From NCBI GenBank assembly GCA_016786745.1, contig JAEUVS010000112.1, positions 1 to 59,022 on the forward strand: a DNA stretch of 59,022 bases, given 5' to 3'. Position numbers and translations under genes: made by a program. The notes below the pieces were generated by a model, which did not search any database, was not told the DNA's origin, and was given only the letters and a program-made list of their open reading frames with translations. This DNA comes from Chitinophagaceae bacterium (lineage in GTDB: Bacteria; Bacteroidota; Bacteroidia; Chitinophagales; Chitinophagaceae). This document shows positions 1-8,954 of the stretch, in pieces. Position 1 is the first letter of the stretch. Each line of letters starts with the position of its first letter.

Positions 1-1371
1 ATTAACGGTGTTGCATATATGCTCGATAACGCCGCTACGGTTAACTTCAAATTCAACTTCGGTGCACCGAGTTGCGTGCCAGCCACAACTTTTGAAACGG
101 CGGGTGCTGCCATCAACTCTTCCGAAATAAAACTTCTTCTCGAAAAGCCTGAAATAAAATATCTCAGCGAGATGATGAATTTTCCCGGCGTAATCAATAG
201 AGATGAAGAAGTAATGAGAAAAATTTCTACCGCGCACGCATTTTCGAAACCCATCGACGGACACGCACCCGGTCTCCGCGGCGATGGTCTGAAAAAATAT
301 ATATCAGCGGGCATTTCAACCGATCATGAGTGCTTCACAAAAGAAGAAGCCCTCGAGAAACTTAGTCTCGGGATGAAAATTATTATCAGGGAAGGCAGCG
401 CCGCGAAAAATTTCGATGCGCTCGTTTCTCTCCTGCACGATCATGCCGACATGATCATGTTTTGCAGCGACGACAAACATCCCGATAGTCTCGTACAGAG
501 TCATATAAATATACTTTGCAGTCGCGCGGTAAAATACGGGATCGACATATTCAACGTGCTGAAGGCCGCATGCATCAACCCCGTTCATCACTACAAACTT
601 GATACAGGACTTTTAAGACCGGGTGATGCAGCAGATTTTATCCTGGTAGAGGATTTAAAACATTTTAAGGTTACGCAAACTTTTATAAACGGCATCTGCG
701 TCGCAGAGAATGGAAAAACAAAAATTGAGTCGCCTCCCGCAAAAATCATTAACCGGTTCAGTTGCAAAAAAATTACCGCGGCCGCGCTGAAGTGCCCGGT
801 AAAAGATTTTGTCATCAGCAATAAGATTCCAGTAATCGAGGCGCTCGATGGACAACTCATCACTAACAAGCTACTGGTGTCACCTAAAACAGAAAACGGC
901 AACGTTGTTACTGATATCGAAAACGATATTCTGAAAATTGTTGTAGTAAACCGGTATAATGATGCTTCGCCCGCAGTCGCGTTTATCAAAAATTTCGGCA
1001 TCAAAGAAGGTGCGATTGCGTCTTCAGTCGCACATGATAGTCATAACATCATCGCGGTGGGCGTAACCGATGATGCGGTTATCGAGGCCATTAACCTTGT
1101 AATAGATCACAAAGGTGGCATTAGCTGTGTATCAAATACCGATAAAAAAGTCCTCCCCCTTCCGGTAGCCGGCATAATGAGTGCAGGCGACGGCTATAAG
1201 GTTGCTGAAGCCTATACCGAAATAGATCAAATGGCTAAAGATCTCGGGGCCGGCCTGGGTGCTCCTTTTATGACCCTTTCATTTATGGCTTTGCTTGTGA
1301 TACCGTCGCTTAAGCTCAGCGATAAAGGGCTATTTGATGGAGATAATTTCAGTTTTGTCTACAAATCATAA
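1..1371 (+). CDS. ade: Adenine deaminase, 5'-truncated by the window edge
   Basis: The reading frame is open from base 1, so the N-terminal part, including the first metal-binding HxH motif, lies outside the window; the ATG at 19 is internal. The 457 visible residues match the amidohydrolase-type adenine deaminase family, which converts adenine to hypoxanthine and ammonia in purine salvage. Seen here are the GHAPGL motif, the [10 protein letters not shown] motif with its metal/catalytic aspartates, the GDAADF stretch at the end of the amidohydrolase domain, and the family-specific C-terminal domain ending in [21 protein letters not shown]. Full-length members are about 540-600 residues, so roughly 100 or more are missing. 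The next gene starts 117 bp downstream behind its own promoter-like box, so they are probably not cotranscribed. The identification is firm. Confidence 0.93.
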   Translation: MNGVAYMLDNAATVNFKFNFGAPSCVPATTFETAGAAINSSEIKLLLEKPEIKYLSEMMNFPGVINRDEEVMRKISTAHAFSKPIDGHAPGLRGDGLKKYISAGISTDHECFTKEEALEKLSLGMKIIIREGSAAKNFDALVSLLHDHADMIMFCSDDKHPDSLVQSHINILCSRAVKYGIDIFNVLKAACINPVHHYKLDTGLLRPGDAADFILVEDLKHFKVTQTFINGICVAENGKTKIESPPAKIINRFSCKKITAAALKCPVKDFVISNKIPVIEALDGQLITNKLLVSPKTENGNVVTDIENDILKIVVVNRYNDASPAVAFIKNFGIKEGAIASSVAHDSHNIIAVGVTDDAVIEAINLVIDHKGGISCVSNTDKKVLPLPVAGIMSAGDGYKVAEAYTEIDQMAKDLGAGLGAPFMTLSFMALLVIPSLKLSDKGLFDGDNFSFVYKS

Positions 1372-1465
1372 TTACTTTCTCCATTTTCACCGCCGTTTTT
1401 CCGCATTTCACCGATATTTCCCGCTATTCAGCCTAATCTCCCTTTCCCGGCGTTCCACATCGCTA

Positions 1466-1473
1466 TACTTTTG
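1466..1473 (+). promoter_or_regulatory. Candidate Bacteroidota -7 promoter box (TACTTTTG)
   Basis: TACTTTTG is an exact match to the Bacteroidota TAnnTTTG -7 consensus. It lies 15 nt before the ATG at 1489 and overlaps the possible TTG start at 1471, which argues against that TTG. I see no clear -33 TTTG box. It would drive the LiaF-DUF4288-LytS-LytTR unit. Confidence 0.45.
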
Positions 1474-1488
1474 GTAAAAATCAAGCAC

Positions 1489-2265
1489 ATGCAAGAGCAG
1501 AACATGCAACGCAGAAACAAATTTCTAAGCAACAACAGGTGGACCGGTCTTATCCTCCTTTTAGTTGGTGCAGTGTTGTTGCTGCGGCAGGTTGGATATC
1601 CCCTCCCCGGATGGCTGATCAGCTGGGAAATGATCCTGATAGTGGTGGGGTTGGTGATTGGAGTAAGGCACGGCTTTAAGGACTTTAGCTGGCTCGTGAT
1701 GATCCTGGTAGGTGTTGTATTTCTTTCAGACGACGTTTTTCCCGAAATAAAGTTGAAGCAATACGCTGTACCCATCATTATAATTTCGGTGGGACTGCTT
1801 TTCGTTCTCTCGCCCAAAAAAATGTGTGGAGGACATGAACGGTGGCGCAGGAGGAGAATGCACAGGTTTGGAGGACCGCAACACCTGGAAGCGGAAACCC
1901 TTCCGATCGAAAGTGAGGCAACCCAGGAAACAGAACTCGACATCACATCAATTTTCGCCGGCGTAAAAAAACGCGTTTTGTCTAAACAATTTAAAGGAGG
2001 AGATATCACGTGCGTGTTCGGCGGCGCTGAATTAAACCTGATGAATGCAGACTTTATTTCTCCGGTCATGCTCGACGTAACAATGATATTTGGTGGCACC
2101 AAGCTTATCATTCCTCCAAATTGGGAACTACGGTCGGAGGTTACGGCAATATTTGGTGGCGTCGACGATAAACGGCCACAGGCGAGCGGCGTACCGGAAA
2201 AAGTTATTATTCTCACCGGAACATTAATGTTCGGGGGCATTGAAGTGAACAGCTTCTCATTGTAA
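1489..2265 (+). CDS. LiaF-like membrane protein (DUF5668 N-terminus, LiaF C-terminal domain)
   Basis: A predicted inner-membrane protein of 258 residues. The first ~110 residues hold four hydrophobic segments (starting WTGLILLLVGAVLLL) of the LiaF transmembrane type. A Cys/Arg/His-rich linker follows (MCGGHERWRRRRMHRFGG), then a soluble beta-rich C-terminal domain with repeated FGG turns (VFGGAEL, IFGGTKL, IFGGVDD, FGGIEV), typical of the LiaF/cell-wall-active-antibiotics-response family. In Firmicutes LiaF restrains the LiaS kinase. Here a LytS-type kinase and LytTR regulator lie two genes downstream, so a sensing or inhibitory role in envelope stress is a reasonable inference. A TTG at 1471 would add six residues but lies inside the promoter-like box; ATG 1489 (or 1504) is preferred. 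Confidence 0.82.
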   Translation: MQEQNMQRRNKFLSNNRWTGLILLLVGAVLLLRQVGYPLPGWLISWEMILIVVGLVIGVRHGFKDFSWLVMILVGVVFLSDDVFPEIKLKQYAVPIIIISVGLLFVLSPKKMCGGHERWRRRRMHRFGGPQHLEAETLPIESEATQETELDITSIFAGVKKRVLSKQFKGGDITCVFGGAELNLMNADFISPVMLDVTMIFGGTKLIIPPNWELRSEVTAIFGGVDDKRPQASGVPEKVIILTGTLMFGGIEVNSFSL

Positions 2266-2285
2266 ACAACGAAATTCTTTTTGAT

Positions 2286-2645
2286 ATGAACTGGTTTATT
2301 GCGAAAATGGTATTCAGAATTACTTCGGGCGATGGCAATCACACCCCGCAATTCGATGAGCAACTCCGGCTAATCAATGCGGAAAATGAAGATGAAGCAT
2401 TCGACAAAGCCATGCAGATTGGTCGCGCGGAAGAAGACTCGTTTATGAATAATAAGAACCAGGTGGTGAAATGGTCATTCATCAACATTCCGGAGTTGAA
2501 CAAACTGCCGTCGCTCACGGATGGTATTGAAATATATTCCAAAGTGAATGAGTATGATAATGCCGTTCACTTTATCGATACTGTAAACAAAAAAGCAGGC
2601 AATATCGGTTCTGCGTTCTATAAAAGACTAAGCGAAGCAGTTTAA
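2286..2645 (+). CDS. DUF4288 domain-containing protein
   Basis: A small soluble protein of 119 residues that matches the DUF4288 family: an N-terminal WFIAKMVFRI strand, a GDGNHTPQFDEQLRLI motif, then the charged EDEAFDKA helix and VVKWSFINIPEL. No catalytic motif or signal peptide is visible and the biochemical function is unknown. It begins 20 nt after the LiaF-like gene and ends 9 nt before the kinase start, so it is almost certainly cotranscribed with both. This placement suggests an accessory or regulatory role in the two-component system, but that is inference from context only. Confidence 0.8.
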   Translation: MNWFIAKMVFRITSGDGNHTPQFDEQLRLINAENEDEAFDKAMQIGRAEEDSFMNNKNQVVKWSFINIPELNKLPSLTDGIEIYSKVNEYDNAVHFIDTVNKKAGNIGSAFYKRLSEAV

Positions 2646-2654
2646 TTTTTTCCA

Positions 2655-3713
2655 TTGGCAACATCACCATTAAGCACCACGAGGAACAGATGGATTTTTG
2701 CAGCGTGCTGGACGCTGTGGACGGCCGTGCATTATGCGATGCTGCAAAATTTCGATATTGAATGGACAATCGCTTTGGTAGACAGCATCGGATCAAATGC
2801 GTTGCTGGCTGCTTCAACTATCCTCGTGGTGCAAACTTTTGGCTATTACAGGCCCGACACCAAAAATTATTTTTACCTGCTCGTGTGGTGCGTGGTGATC
2901 AGCATTATATGGACAGCTGTTGTTAAGCTGGGAATGCTTTATTTGTTCCCCGACAACCAGGCATATAGTACATTTCTTATGCGATCCATCCCCGTGCGTT
3001 TTGACATGGCATTTCTTGTGATAGGCTGTTCCGTAATCATGAGTATGCTTTGGTACGATCTTGAAGACAAAAAAATTGATGCATCGAGAAAAGCCGATGC
3101 AGAAAAACTCGCCCGCGACGCAGAGCTTTATAAACTACGCCAACAACTGCAGCCGCACTTTTTGTTTAATAGTCTGAACTCAATAAGCGCGCTTGCCGGT
3201 AAACAGCCAGAGCAGGCCAGGAAAATGATTCAGCAGTTGTCGGATTTTTTAAGAGGTGCACTTAAGAAAGAAGACTACCAACTGACGACACTGGCTGAAG
3301 AATTGCAACACCTGCAATTGTATCTCGATATGGAGAAAATGCGTTTCGGCCATCGGCTATCAACCGAAATTACCCACGACGAAGAAAGCCTGAATTTTCT
3401 CATACCTCCGATGCTGTTGCAGCCAATAGTCGAAAATGCGATCAAATTCGGATTATACGATACAACCGACGACATCACCATAAAAATAAATGCAGTTACC
3501 CACGATAAATATCTTGAAATAACTGTCAAAAATCCTTTTGACCCCGAAACATCATCACCTAAACACGGCACAGGCTTCGGTCTGAGTTCAGTGCAAAGGA
3601 GACTATTTCTTTTATTCACCAGGAATGATCTCCTGTCAACAAACGCAAACGACCGAATATTTTCTACCACAGTGAAAATTCCACGCAATGATATCAACAA
3701 TCCTGATAGATGA
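2655..3713 (+). CDS. LytS/YehU-type sensor histidine kinase
   Basis: A membrane sensor kinase of 352 residues that should autophosphorylate and pass phosphate to the overlapping LytTR regulator. Residues ~12-130 form about four transmembrane segments with no extracellular sensor domain. A short coiled coil (DAEKLARDAELYKLRQQ) leads to the His_kinase domain with the phosphoacceptor H168 in LQPHFLFNSLNS. The ATP-binding region has the N-box IVENAIKFG (N261) and the G-box GTGFGL (305-310). The only start that keeps the first membrane segment is TTG at 2655, nine nt after the DUF4288 stop; the first in-frame ATG (2739) would cut into that segment. The 3' end overlaps the regulator gene by 26 bp, implying translational coupling. 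Confidence 0.9.
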   Translation: MATSPLSTTRNRWIFAACWTLWTAVHYAMLQNFDIEWTIALVDSIGSNALLAASTILVVQTFGYYRPDTKNYFYLLVWCVVISIIWTAVVKLGMLYLFPDNQAYSTFLMRSIPVRFDMAFLVIGCSVIMSMLWYDLEDKKIDASRKADAEKLARDAELYKLRQQLQPHFLFNSLNSISALAGKQPEQARKMIQQLSDFLRGALKKEDYQLTTLAEELQHLQLYLDMEKMRFGHRLSTEITHDEESLNFLIPPMLLQPIVENAIKFGLYDTTDDITIKINAVTHDKYLEITVKNPFDPETSSPKHGTGFGLSSVQRRLFLLFTRNDLLSTNANDRIFSTTVKIPRNDINNPDR

Positions 3714-4422
3714 CGAACCGCTTGCAAGAACGATTATAAAAGAATACCTGGATGAGTTTCCTCAGGTTACCGTAATGCAGGAATGTAATGATGGTTTCGA
3801 AGGATTGAAAGCTATCATGCAGCACAAGCCGCAACTGGTTTTTCTCGATGTTCAGATGCCGAAGATTAATGGCTTTGAAATGCTGGAATTGATTGAAGAG
3901 CCGCCGGCGGTAATATTCGTGACAGCTTTCGATGAGTACGCGATAAAAGCCTTTGAGTCGCATGCCATAGACTATCTTCTAAAACCTTTCAGCAAAGAGC
4001 GTTTTAATAAAGCAGTAGAAAAATTTCTCGAGCATGTTACCGAAGCAACGTTGCCACCTGCTCTGCCAGAGACTTTTTCACTTTCGCCGCAGCAACACCA
4101 GCGTGTGGTGGTTAAAACCGCCGGTAAAATAAAAATTATCCCGGTTGATGACATACACTATCTTGAGGCCGCCGACGACTATGTGCGAATACATACTAAA
4201 GAAGGGGCCTTTCTTAAAAACCGTACGATGAGTCATTTCGAAAAATCGCTCGATGCAGATTTGTTCGTTAGAACGCACCGTTCATACATTGTAAATGTGC
4301 AGTTGATTACGAGAATCGATCCTTATGAAAAAGAGAATTATGTGGCGTTGCTGAAAACAGGCGCAAAAGTTTCGGTAAGTAAAACGGGTTATGCGAAGTT
4401 GAAACAGGTGCTTGGATTGTAA
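3688..4422 (+). CDS. LytTR-family response regulator (LytR/AlgR type)
   Basis: A cytoplasmic DNA-binding response regulator of 244 residues. The receiver domain (1-~115) has the acidic pair D8/D9, phosphoacceptor D54 in LVFLDVQMP, T79 and K99 in LLKPF. The LytTR domain (~140-244) shows the family's VVKTAGKIKIIPVDDIHYLEA and RTHRSYIVNVQLI motifs and would bind direct-repeat promoter elements. Its start lies inside the 3' end of the kinase gene, making them a cognate pair. Target genes cannot be read from the sequence; the two genes that follow are convergent and are not obvious targets. Confidence 0.93.
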   Translation: MISTILIDDEPLARTIIKEYLDEFPQVTVMQECNDGFEGLKAIMQHKPQLVFLDVQMPKINGFEMLELIEEPPAVIFVTAFDEYAIKAFESHAIDYLLKPFSKERFNKAVEKFLEHVTEATLPPALPETFSLSPQQHQRVVVKTAGKIKIIPVDDIHYLEAADDYVRIHTKEGAFLKNRTMSHFEKSLDADLFVRTHRSYIVNVQLITRIDPYEKENYVALLKTGAKVSVSKTGYAKLKQVLGL

Positions 4423-4429
4423 TTTCTTG

Positions 4430-4447
4430 TTTTCTTTCTAAAGAAAA
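4430..4447. terminator. A/T-only hairpin between convergent genes
   Basis: TTTTCTTT and AAAGAAAA form a perfect 8-bp inverted repeat with a 2-nt loop, between the ends of the LytTR regulator (4422) and the PorP gene (4463, minus strand). Its position between convergent genes and the U-rich tracts suggest a bidirectional terminator, although the stem has only one G-C pair per strand. Confidence 0.4.
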
Positions 4448-4462
4448 AATACTGGGCGGCCA

Positions 4463-5497
4463 CTAAAACCTCGGGCACGGTATCCCCTTATATCCCGGAG
4501 GCCTCTTAATATAAATAAGCGAAATCTCTATCCCTCCGCGACTCTGCGAAGCAGTCTTCAAACTTGAAATATTAACATCGTAGGAAGCTCCAAATCTGAA
4601 TCCACCAAACTCAAGTCCAACATAAGGAATCAATGCATCACTTACATTGTTGAATCTCGCCCACGCACCCGCGTAAAAATTCAGCGGATCCTCTTCATCA
4701 TCGTTTAGCATAAAACCACCGGCGCCTCCACCAACAAAATTCGTGGCACCGGCCTGCCGGCTATACATCGTGCTGATAAAAACAGTTCGCGTATTGCCTT
4801 CTAAAGGAATCGCGCCACCGGCATTAAGCGTCAACCGCGGGCTCAACTCATAAAAAACATCACCGGTAAACGATTCTTTTGGCCTGTTCAGGTGATAACC
4901 CGAAGCACCAAGATAGAAGTTGTTATATCCGTCAGTTGATCCGTTGTAAAGCGCACCGACCGAAAAGTCGAAATAGCTGGTGTTCACCTGCCGGTTATCT
5001 ATCTCTTCCCTGCTCGGCACCGTCCAACCGCCATTTTGATCGAGTTCATCCAGGAAATTAAGTTTAGTTCCATCGAGGCGCTTGTTCGCAAACGTTCCCT
5101 GGAAGCCAATACCTATCTGTTGAAGTCCATCTTCATCAATTCCTTTATGATAAGCCGTGGTAACAGAAATAAAATTTCCAGAAAGGATGCCATTGGCGGT
5201 TTTATCAGTCATTGCCATAACCCCTACTCCCCAGGTATCGAGATCAGAAATTTTACCGCGGAGTATTGGCAGGTCGAACGAGATGGTTGAGGTGATAAAA
5301 GCCTTGCTGATTTCCGGCCACTGGTCGCGATAATTGCCGGCCACCCTGAAATCGCCATTGAATTTACCCGTTAGCGCGGGATTTAAAGTAAGTGGAGAAA
5401 CGAAAAATTGTGAAAAATTAGGGTCCTGCGAAAATCCAGGTTTAAACAGGCAGGTTATCAGTATAAGCAGTCCGAGTTTTCGCATCAGCTTTGTCAC
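4463..5497 (-). CDS. PorP/SprF family type IX secretion membrane protein
   Basis: An outer-membrane beta-barrel protein of 344 residues with a signal peptide ending LFKPGFSQ|DPNFSQFF. The motif DPNFSQFFVSPLTLNPALTG just after the cleavage site is diagnostic of the PorP/SprF family. PorP-like proteins assist T9SS secretion or anchor specific secreted adhesins, as SprF does for SprB. The C-terminus ends in typical barrel strands (GFRFGASYDVNISSLKTAS). PorP/SprF genes often lie beside the adhesin they handle, but here the neighbours are a response regulator (convergent) and upp, so no partner is evident. Confidence 0.9.
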   Translation of the reverse strand: MTKLMRKLGLLILITCLFKPGFSQDPNFSQFFVSPLTLNPALTGKFNGDFRVAGNYRDQWPEISKAFITSTISFDLPILRGKISDLDTWGVGVMAMTDKTANGILSGNFISVTTAYHKGIDEDGLQQIGIGFQGTFANKRLDGTKLNFLDELDQNGGWTVPSREEIDNRQVNTSYFDFSVGALYNGSTDGYNNFYLGASGYHLNRPKESFTGDVFYELSPRLTLNAGGAIPLEGNTRTVFISTMYSRQAGATNFVGGGAGGFMLNDDEEDPLNFYAGAWARFNNVSDALIPYVGLEFGGFRFGASYDVNISSLKTASQSRGGIEISLIYIKRPPGYKGIPCPRF

Positions 5498-5546
5498 GAC
5501 ATATCAACGCCTAAACTACAAAAAAAGTGCTATACCGTATAATTGG

Positions 5547-6197
5547 TCACGCCTGCACTTTAGGGCCGAATGCGAGGTCTCCGGCGTCGCCGAGGCCGGG
5601 AACGATATATCCCTTGGCGGTTAGTTCCTCGTCGATATCGCCGCACCAGATGGTTACATTGGGTTCGGCGCGCTTAACAAATTCAATTCCAACGGTGCAC
5701 GCGATCGCCGACACCACATGTATTTCCTTCGGTGCACCCTCTTCCCGCAACACCTGGATGGTTTTTACGAGGGATGAACCCGTCGCGATCATTGGGTCGG
5801 AGATGACAACAACCCGGTTATCGAGGTCGGGACAGGAAATATATTCCAAACTAATATCAAAAGACCCATCGAGGCGATGCTTCCGGTAGGCCGAAACAAA
5901 CGCGTTGTCAGCCTTATCAAACACATTTAACAAACCATAATGCAATGGAAGTCCCGCCCGCAATATGGTAGCCAGCACGGGCTGTTCGGCCAGGCTTTTA
6001 CAGGTGGCGGTGCCGAGGGGCGTTTGAACCTCCTTCGTGGTATAAGCCAGCCTTGTACTTATTTCAAGTGCGCAAATTTCACCAATCCGTTCAAGGTTAC
6101 GACGAAAGCGCATACGGTCGGCCTGGAGTTGAACATCACGCAGTTCGCCGATCCATTCACCAACGATAGAATAGGTATTGCTCAGATTTCTGACCAT
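5547..6197 (-). CDS. upp: Uracil phosphoribosyltransferase
   Basis: A pyrimidine salvage enzyme making UMP from uracil and PRPP. The 216 residues fit the family's usual ~208-216. The PRPP-binding loop is DPMIATGSS (134-142), preceded by hydrophobic VVVIS. The uracil-binding C-terminal signature GDAGDLAFG (203-211) is intact. A perfect TAnnTTTG box on the minus strand (6227-6234) lies 30 nt upstream, so the gene probably has its own promoter. The gene is divergent from anmK. Confidence 0.96.
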   Translation of the reverse strand: MVRNLSNTYSIVGEWIGELRDVQLQADRMRFRRNLERIGEICALEISTRLAYTTKEVQTPLGTATCKSLAEQPVLATILRAGLPLHYGLLNVFDKADNAFVSAYRKHRLDGSFDISLEYISCPDLDNRVVVISDPMIATGSSLVKTIQVLREEGAPKEIHVVSAIACTVGIEFVKRAEPNVTIWCGDIDEELTAKGYIVPGLGDAGDLAFGPKVQA

Positions 6198-6226
6198 GTT
6201 TGTAATGCGCTCCTTAATTTGCCTGA

Positions 6227-6234
6227 CAAATCTA
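6227..6234 (-). promoter_or_regulatory. Candidate -7 box for upp (TAGATTTG)
   Basis: On the minus strand this reads TAGATTTG, an exact TAnnTTTG match, 29 nt before the upp ATG. It lies in the 53-bp divergent upp/anmK spacer. No convincing -33 box at the usual distance. Confidence 0.4.
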
Positions 6235-6250
6235 ATCTTAAATATTTACA

Positions 6251-7351
6251 ATGGTATACCGCGTTATTGGTACGATGAGTGGAAGCTCGCTCGATGGATT
6301 AGACATTGCTTTTGTGGAGTTGCAGCAAGTGTCTGGCAAATGGACATATCAACTCCGCCAGGCTGCCTGCTATGAGTACAGTAAGGAGTGGATGGAAAGA
6401 TTATCCCGCGCTACTTCACTGAACGCGCTGGATTATCAGCTTCTTGATACTGATTACGGCACCTATTGTGGCGAATTGATCAACAGGTTTATCGAAGAGA
6501 ATGGTTTGCAGTACCAGGTGCAATTGATTTCATCACATGGTCACACCACTTTTCATTCTCCCGCTCAAAAATTCACTTCACAACTTGGCAACGGCGCCGC
6601 CATCGCAGCTTCCACAGGGATCAATGTGGTGAATAATTTGCGTGCGATGGATGTTGCACTGGGCGGTCAGGGAGCGCCAATAGTTCCTGTCGGTGAAAAA
6701 TTGCTGCTCGGTAATTATTTATTCTATTTAAACCTGGGAGGCATTGCTAATATTTCGCTGAATCATGAAACAAAATATGTAGCATTTGATATTTGCCCCG
6801 CGAACAAAGTACTTAACCTGCTGGCAAAAGAAACCGGTAATAATTTCGATAATGGTGGTGAAATAGCTCGCAGTGGCCAGGTAAATAAATCGCTGCTGCA
6901 AATGCTCGACGATTTTGAATATTACGGTATGGCATACCCGAAGTCGCTCTCTAATGATTTTGGCATTGGAGTGATTTATCCGTTAATCCAAAACCATGGT
7001 GGAAAGCTGGAAGACAAGTTGAGAACTTATGTTGAACATATTTGCAGGCAGACTGCATTGTCGGTTGAAAAATTGCAGGAAGACTTTCGGATTACCGGCG
7101 AGCAAAAAATGCTTGTTACTGGTGGCGGTGCGAGAAATACTTTTTTGATTGAACGGTTGAAGGAAACGCTTTCGTTTCTTGGAGTTGAACTGGAAACACC
7201 TGGTGACGACCTTATTGATTTTAAAGAGGCGATTGTGATGGCGCTAATTGGCGTGCTGCGCTGGCGCGAAGAGAATAATACTTTCGCTTCTGTTACCGGC
7301 GCCTCGAGGGATAGCATTGGAGGGTGTGTGTGGATTGGGCAGGAAGCATGA
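6251..7351 (+). CDS. anmK: Anhydro-N-acetylmuramic acid kinase
   Basis: This cytoplasmic enzyme of peptidoglycan recycling phosphorylates and opens 1,6-anhydro-MurNAc to MurNAc-6-phosphate. The 366-residue protein starts with the ATP-binding/catalytic GTMSGSSLDGLD (7-18) and continues with the GHTTFH and GNGAAIAA motifs, NLGGIANIS (phosphate 2 region) and the VTGGGARN adenosine motif. Length and motif order are typical of AnmK. It is a single gene, divergent from upp, followed by a dispersed repeat and then the convergent SLC13 gene. Confidence 0.96.
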   Translation: MVYRVIGTMSGSSLDGLDIAFVELQQVSGKWTYQLRQAACYEYSKEWMERLSRATSLNALDYQLLDTDYGTYCGELINRFIEENGLQYQVQLISSHGHTTFHSPAQKFTSQLGNGAAIAASTGINVVNNLRAMDVALGGQGAPIVPVGEKLLLGNYLFYLNLGGIANISLNHETKYVAFDICPANKVLNLLAKETGNNFDNGGEIARSGQVNKSLLQMLDDFEYYGMAYPKSLSNDFGIGVIYPLIQNHGGKLEDKLRTYVEHICRQTALSVEKLQEDFRITGEQKMLVTGGGARNTFLIERLKETLSFLGVELETPGDDLIDFKEAIVMALIGVLRWREENNTFASVTGASRDSIGGCVWIGQEA

Positions 7352-7367
7352 TGAAAACTTTGGTCAC

Positions 7368-7410
7368 TTGTCATCCCGAGGAGGCCTGCGGCCGACGAGG
7401 GATCTGCAGA
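7368..7410 (+). repeat. Dispersed palindromic intergenic repeat, copy 1
   Basis: The TTGTCATCCCGAG left flank and GAGGGATCTGC right flank match other copies near 24319, 25684, 36340 and 51987-52170. The core holds the palindrome GGCC-TGC-GGCC. It sits between the convergent anmK and SLC13 genes. Confidence 0.75.
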
Positions 7411-7421
7411 GAAACATTGTA

Positions 7422-8927
7422 TTATTTAACAATCAACGGAATCACATAATAACTAAACAACGCAATCAAAACCACCGCAACAATATTCATCACAAACCCT
7501 GCCTTCACCATCTGATTCAGCTTAATATGCCCACTGCCAAACACAATCGCATTAGGCGGTGTTCCCATAGGCATCATGCTCGCGCAGCTGGCCGCTAATG
7601 TCATCGGAATGCCGAGCAATAGCGGGTTCATCCCTAACGCATCCGCGATCCCTCCTATCACCGGCGAAAACACAATAACCTGCGCAATATTGCTCATCAG
7701 CTCACTGATAAAAATCGACATCACCGCCACGATCACTATCAACACAAACCCTCCCTGTCCACTGAACCCCGCCATCCACTGACCTAAACTCTCAATCAAT
7801 CCCGCTTTCTCAAGCGCACCCGCCAGCGCGATACCGCCGCCAAAAAGCAGCAGGATACCCCACGCCATTTTAGTAGTGTCTTTCCATTCGAGAATGCGTT
7901 TACTCTCACTCTTCATACCCGACGGCGCAACAAACAACGCTGTAGCGCCAATAATAGCGATCATTGTATCGTCGAGATCAACAAGTCCGGCCGCATTGAT
8001 AAGATCTTTTGTGATCCATAAAAACGCAGTTGCTGAAAATATCGCCAGCACGCGCTTTTCCGCAGTCTGCATCGGGCCGAGCTCATCGATTTTTTTTCTG
8101 ATCACTGCCTTCGTTGATGCATCCGACTTCAATCTATTCGGGTATAACCATTTTGTAAGCACGAGGTATAATGCGAAGAGGAGAAGTATGGCAACAGGCA
8201 TACAAATAATCATCCAGTCAACAAACTGAAATGTGTAGTGATACTTCTTATCCATAAAAGCCACAAACGCAACGTTCGGCGGCGTTCCGATGATGGTGGC
8301 GATTCCACCGAAATTCGACGCATATGCAATGGCAAGCATTACAGTCAGCGAAAAATTTTTCAGGTTTCCTGAGCCCTGCCTGTTCTCATTCACCACGTGA
8401 ATAATCGAAGCCGCAATCGGGTACATCATCATAGTAGTGGCAGTATTGCTCAGCCACATGCTGATAAATCCTGTTGATAAAATAAACCCAAGAACAATTC
8501 TGTCGCCACTCGTTCCCGTAGCACGGATAATATATAATGCGATCCTCGTATGCAGGTTCCATTTTTCGATAGCCAACCCAATCATAAAGCCGCCTAAAAA
8601 AAGAAAGATAATTGAGTCGCCATAGCTTTGAGCGGTCACTTTGATTGATTCGATGCCCATCAGCGGAAAAAGTATGAGCGGAAGCATCGCTACAACCGGC
8701 ATGGGTATTGCTTCAGTAACCCACCAGGTCACCATCAATGCCGCGACGGCGAGCACTATGTTCGCCTGGTGTGAAACATTAAATGGATTTACCAAAAGCA
8801 TCAAAACAAAAAGCGCTGCACCAGCAAGTAAAGAGATGAGATCGCGACGACTTTTAATTAAACCGGATATCAAAACAGTGGAATATTTGTTAAGTTTGGC
8901 CGGTTGAAGATAATAAAGAAACCTCAT
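7422..8927 (-). CDS. SLC13/DASS-family sodium:anion (dicarboxylate or sulfate) transporter
   Basis: A polytopic inner-membrane carrier of 501 residues. It has the SLC13 signature SNTATTMM (residues ~163-170) in the first half and the paired GTPPN motifs (TIIGTPPNVAF and MPMGTPPNAIVF), which form the two anion/sodium sites of the inverted-repeat fold. The family transports C4-dicarboxylates, citrate or sulfate; the substrate cannot be assigned from sequence. An upstream start at 9020 would add 31 non-conserved residues and overlap the divergent EI24 gene by 66 bp, so ATG 8927 is chosen; it puts a short basic N-terminus before the first membrane segment. Confidence 0.9.
   Translation of the reverse strand: MRFLYYLQPAKLNKYSTVLISGLIKSRRDLISLLAGAALFVLMLLVNPFNVSHQANIVLAVAALMVTWWVTEAIPMPVVAMLPLILFPLMGIESIKVTAQSYGDSIIFLFLGGFMIGLAIEKWNLHTRIALYIIRATGTSGDRIVLGFILSTGFISMWLSNTATTMMMYPIAASIIHVVNENRQGSGNLKNFSLTVMLAIAYASNFGGIATIIGTPPNVAFVAFMDKKYHYTFQFVDWMIICMPVAILLLFALYLVLTKWLYPNRLKSDASTKAVIRKKIDELGPMQTAEKRVLAIFSATAFLWITKDLINAAGLVDLDDTMIAIIGATALFVAPSGMKSESKRILEWKDTTKMAWGILLLFGGGIALAGALEKAGLIESLGQWMAGFSGQGGFVLIVIVAVMSIFISELMSNIAQVIVFSPVIGGIADALGMNPLLLGIPMTLAASCASMMPMGTPPNAIVFGSGHIKLNQMVKAGFVMNIVAVVLIALFSYYVIPLIVK
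8891..8898 (+). promoter_or_regulatory. Candidate -7 box for the EI24 gene (TAAGTTTG)
   Basis: TAAGTTTG is an exact TAnnTTTG match 57 nt before the TTG start at 8955. It lies inside the first codons of the divergent SLC13 gene, which is plausible because only 27 bp separate the two starts. No -33 box was recognised; the box may be chance. Confidence 0.3.
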
Positions 8928-8954
8928 GCCCGCTAACCCATAAACGTACGACGC

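Noticed and set aside
1428..2363. 311-codon minus-strand ORF
   Set aside because: It is antisense to the LiaF-like gene, has no family features and its length comes from the GGC/GGT-rich FGG codons on the other strand.
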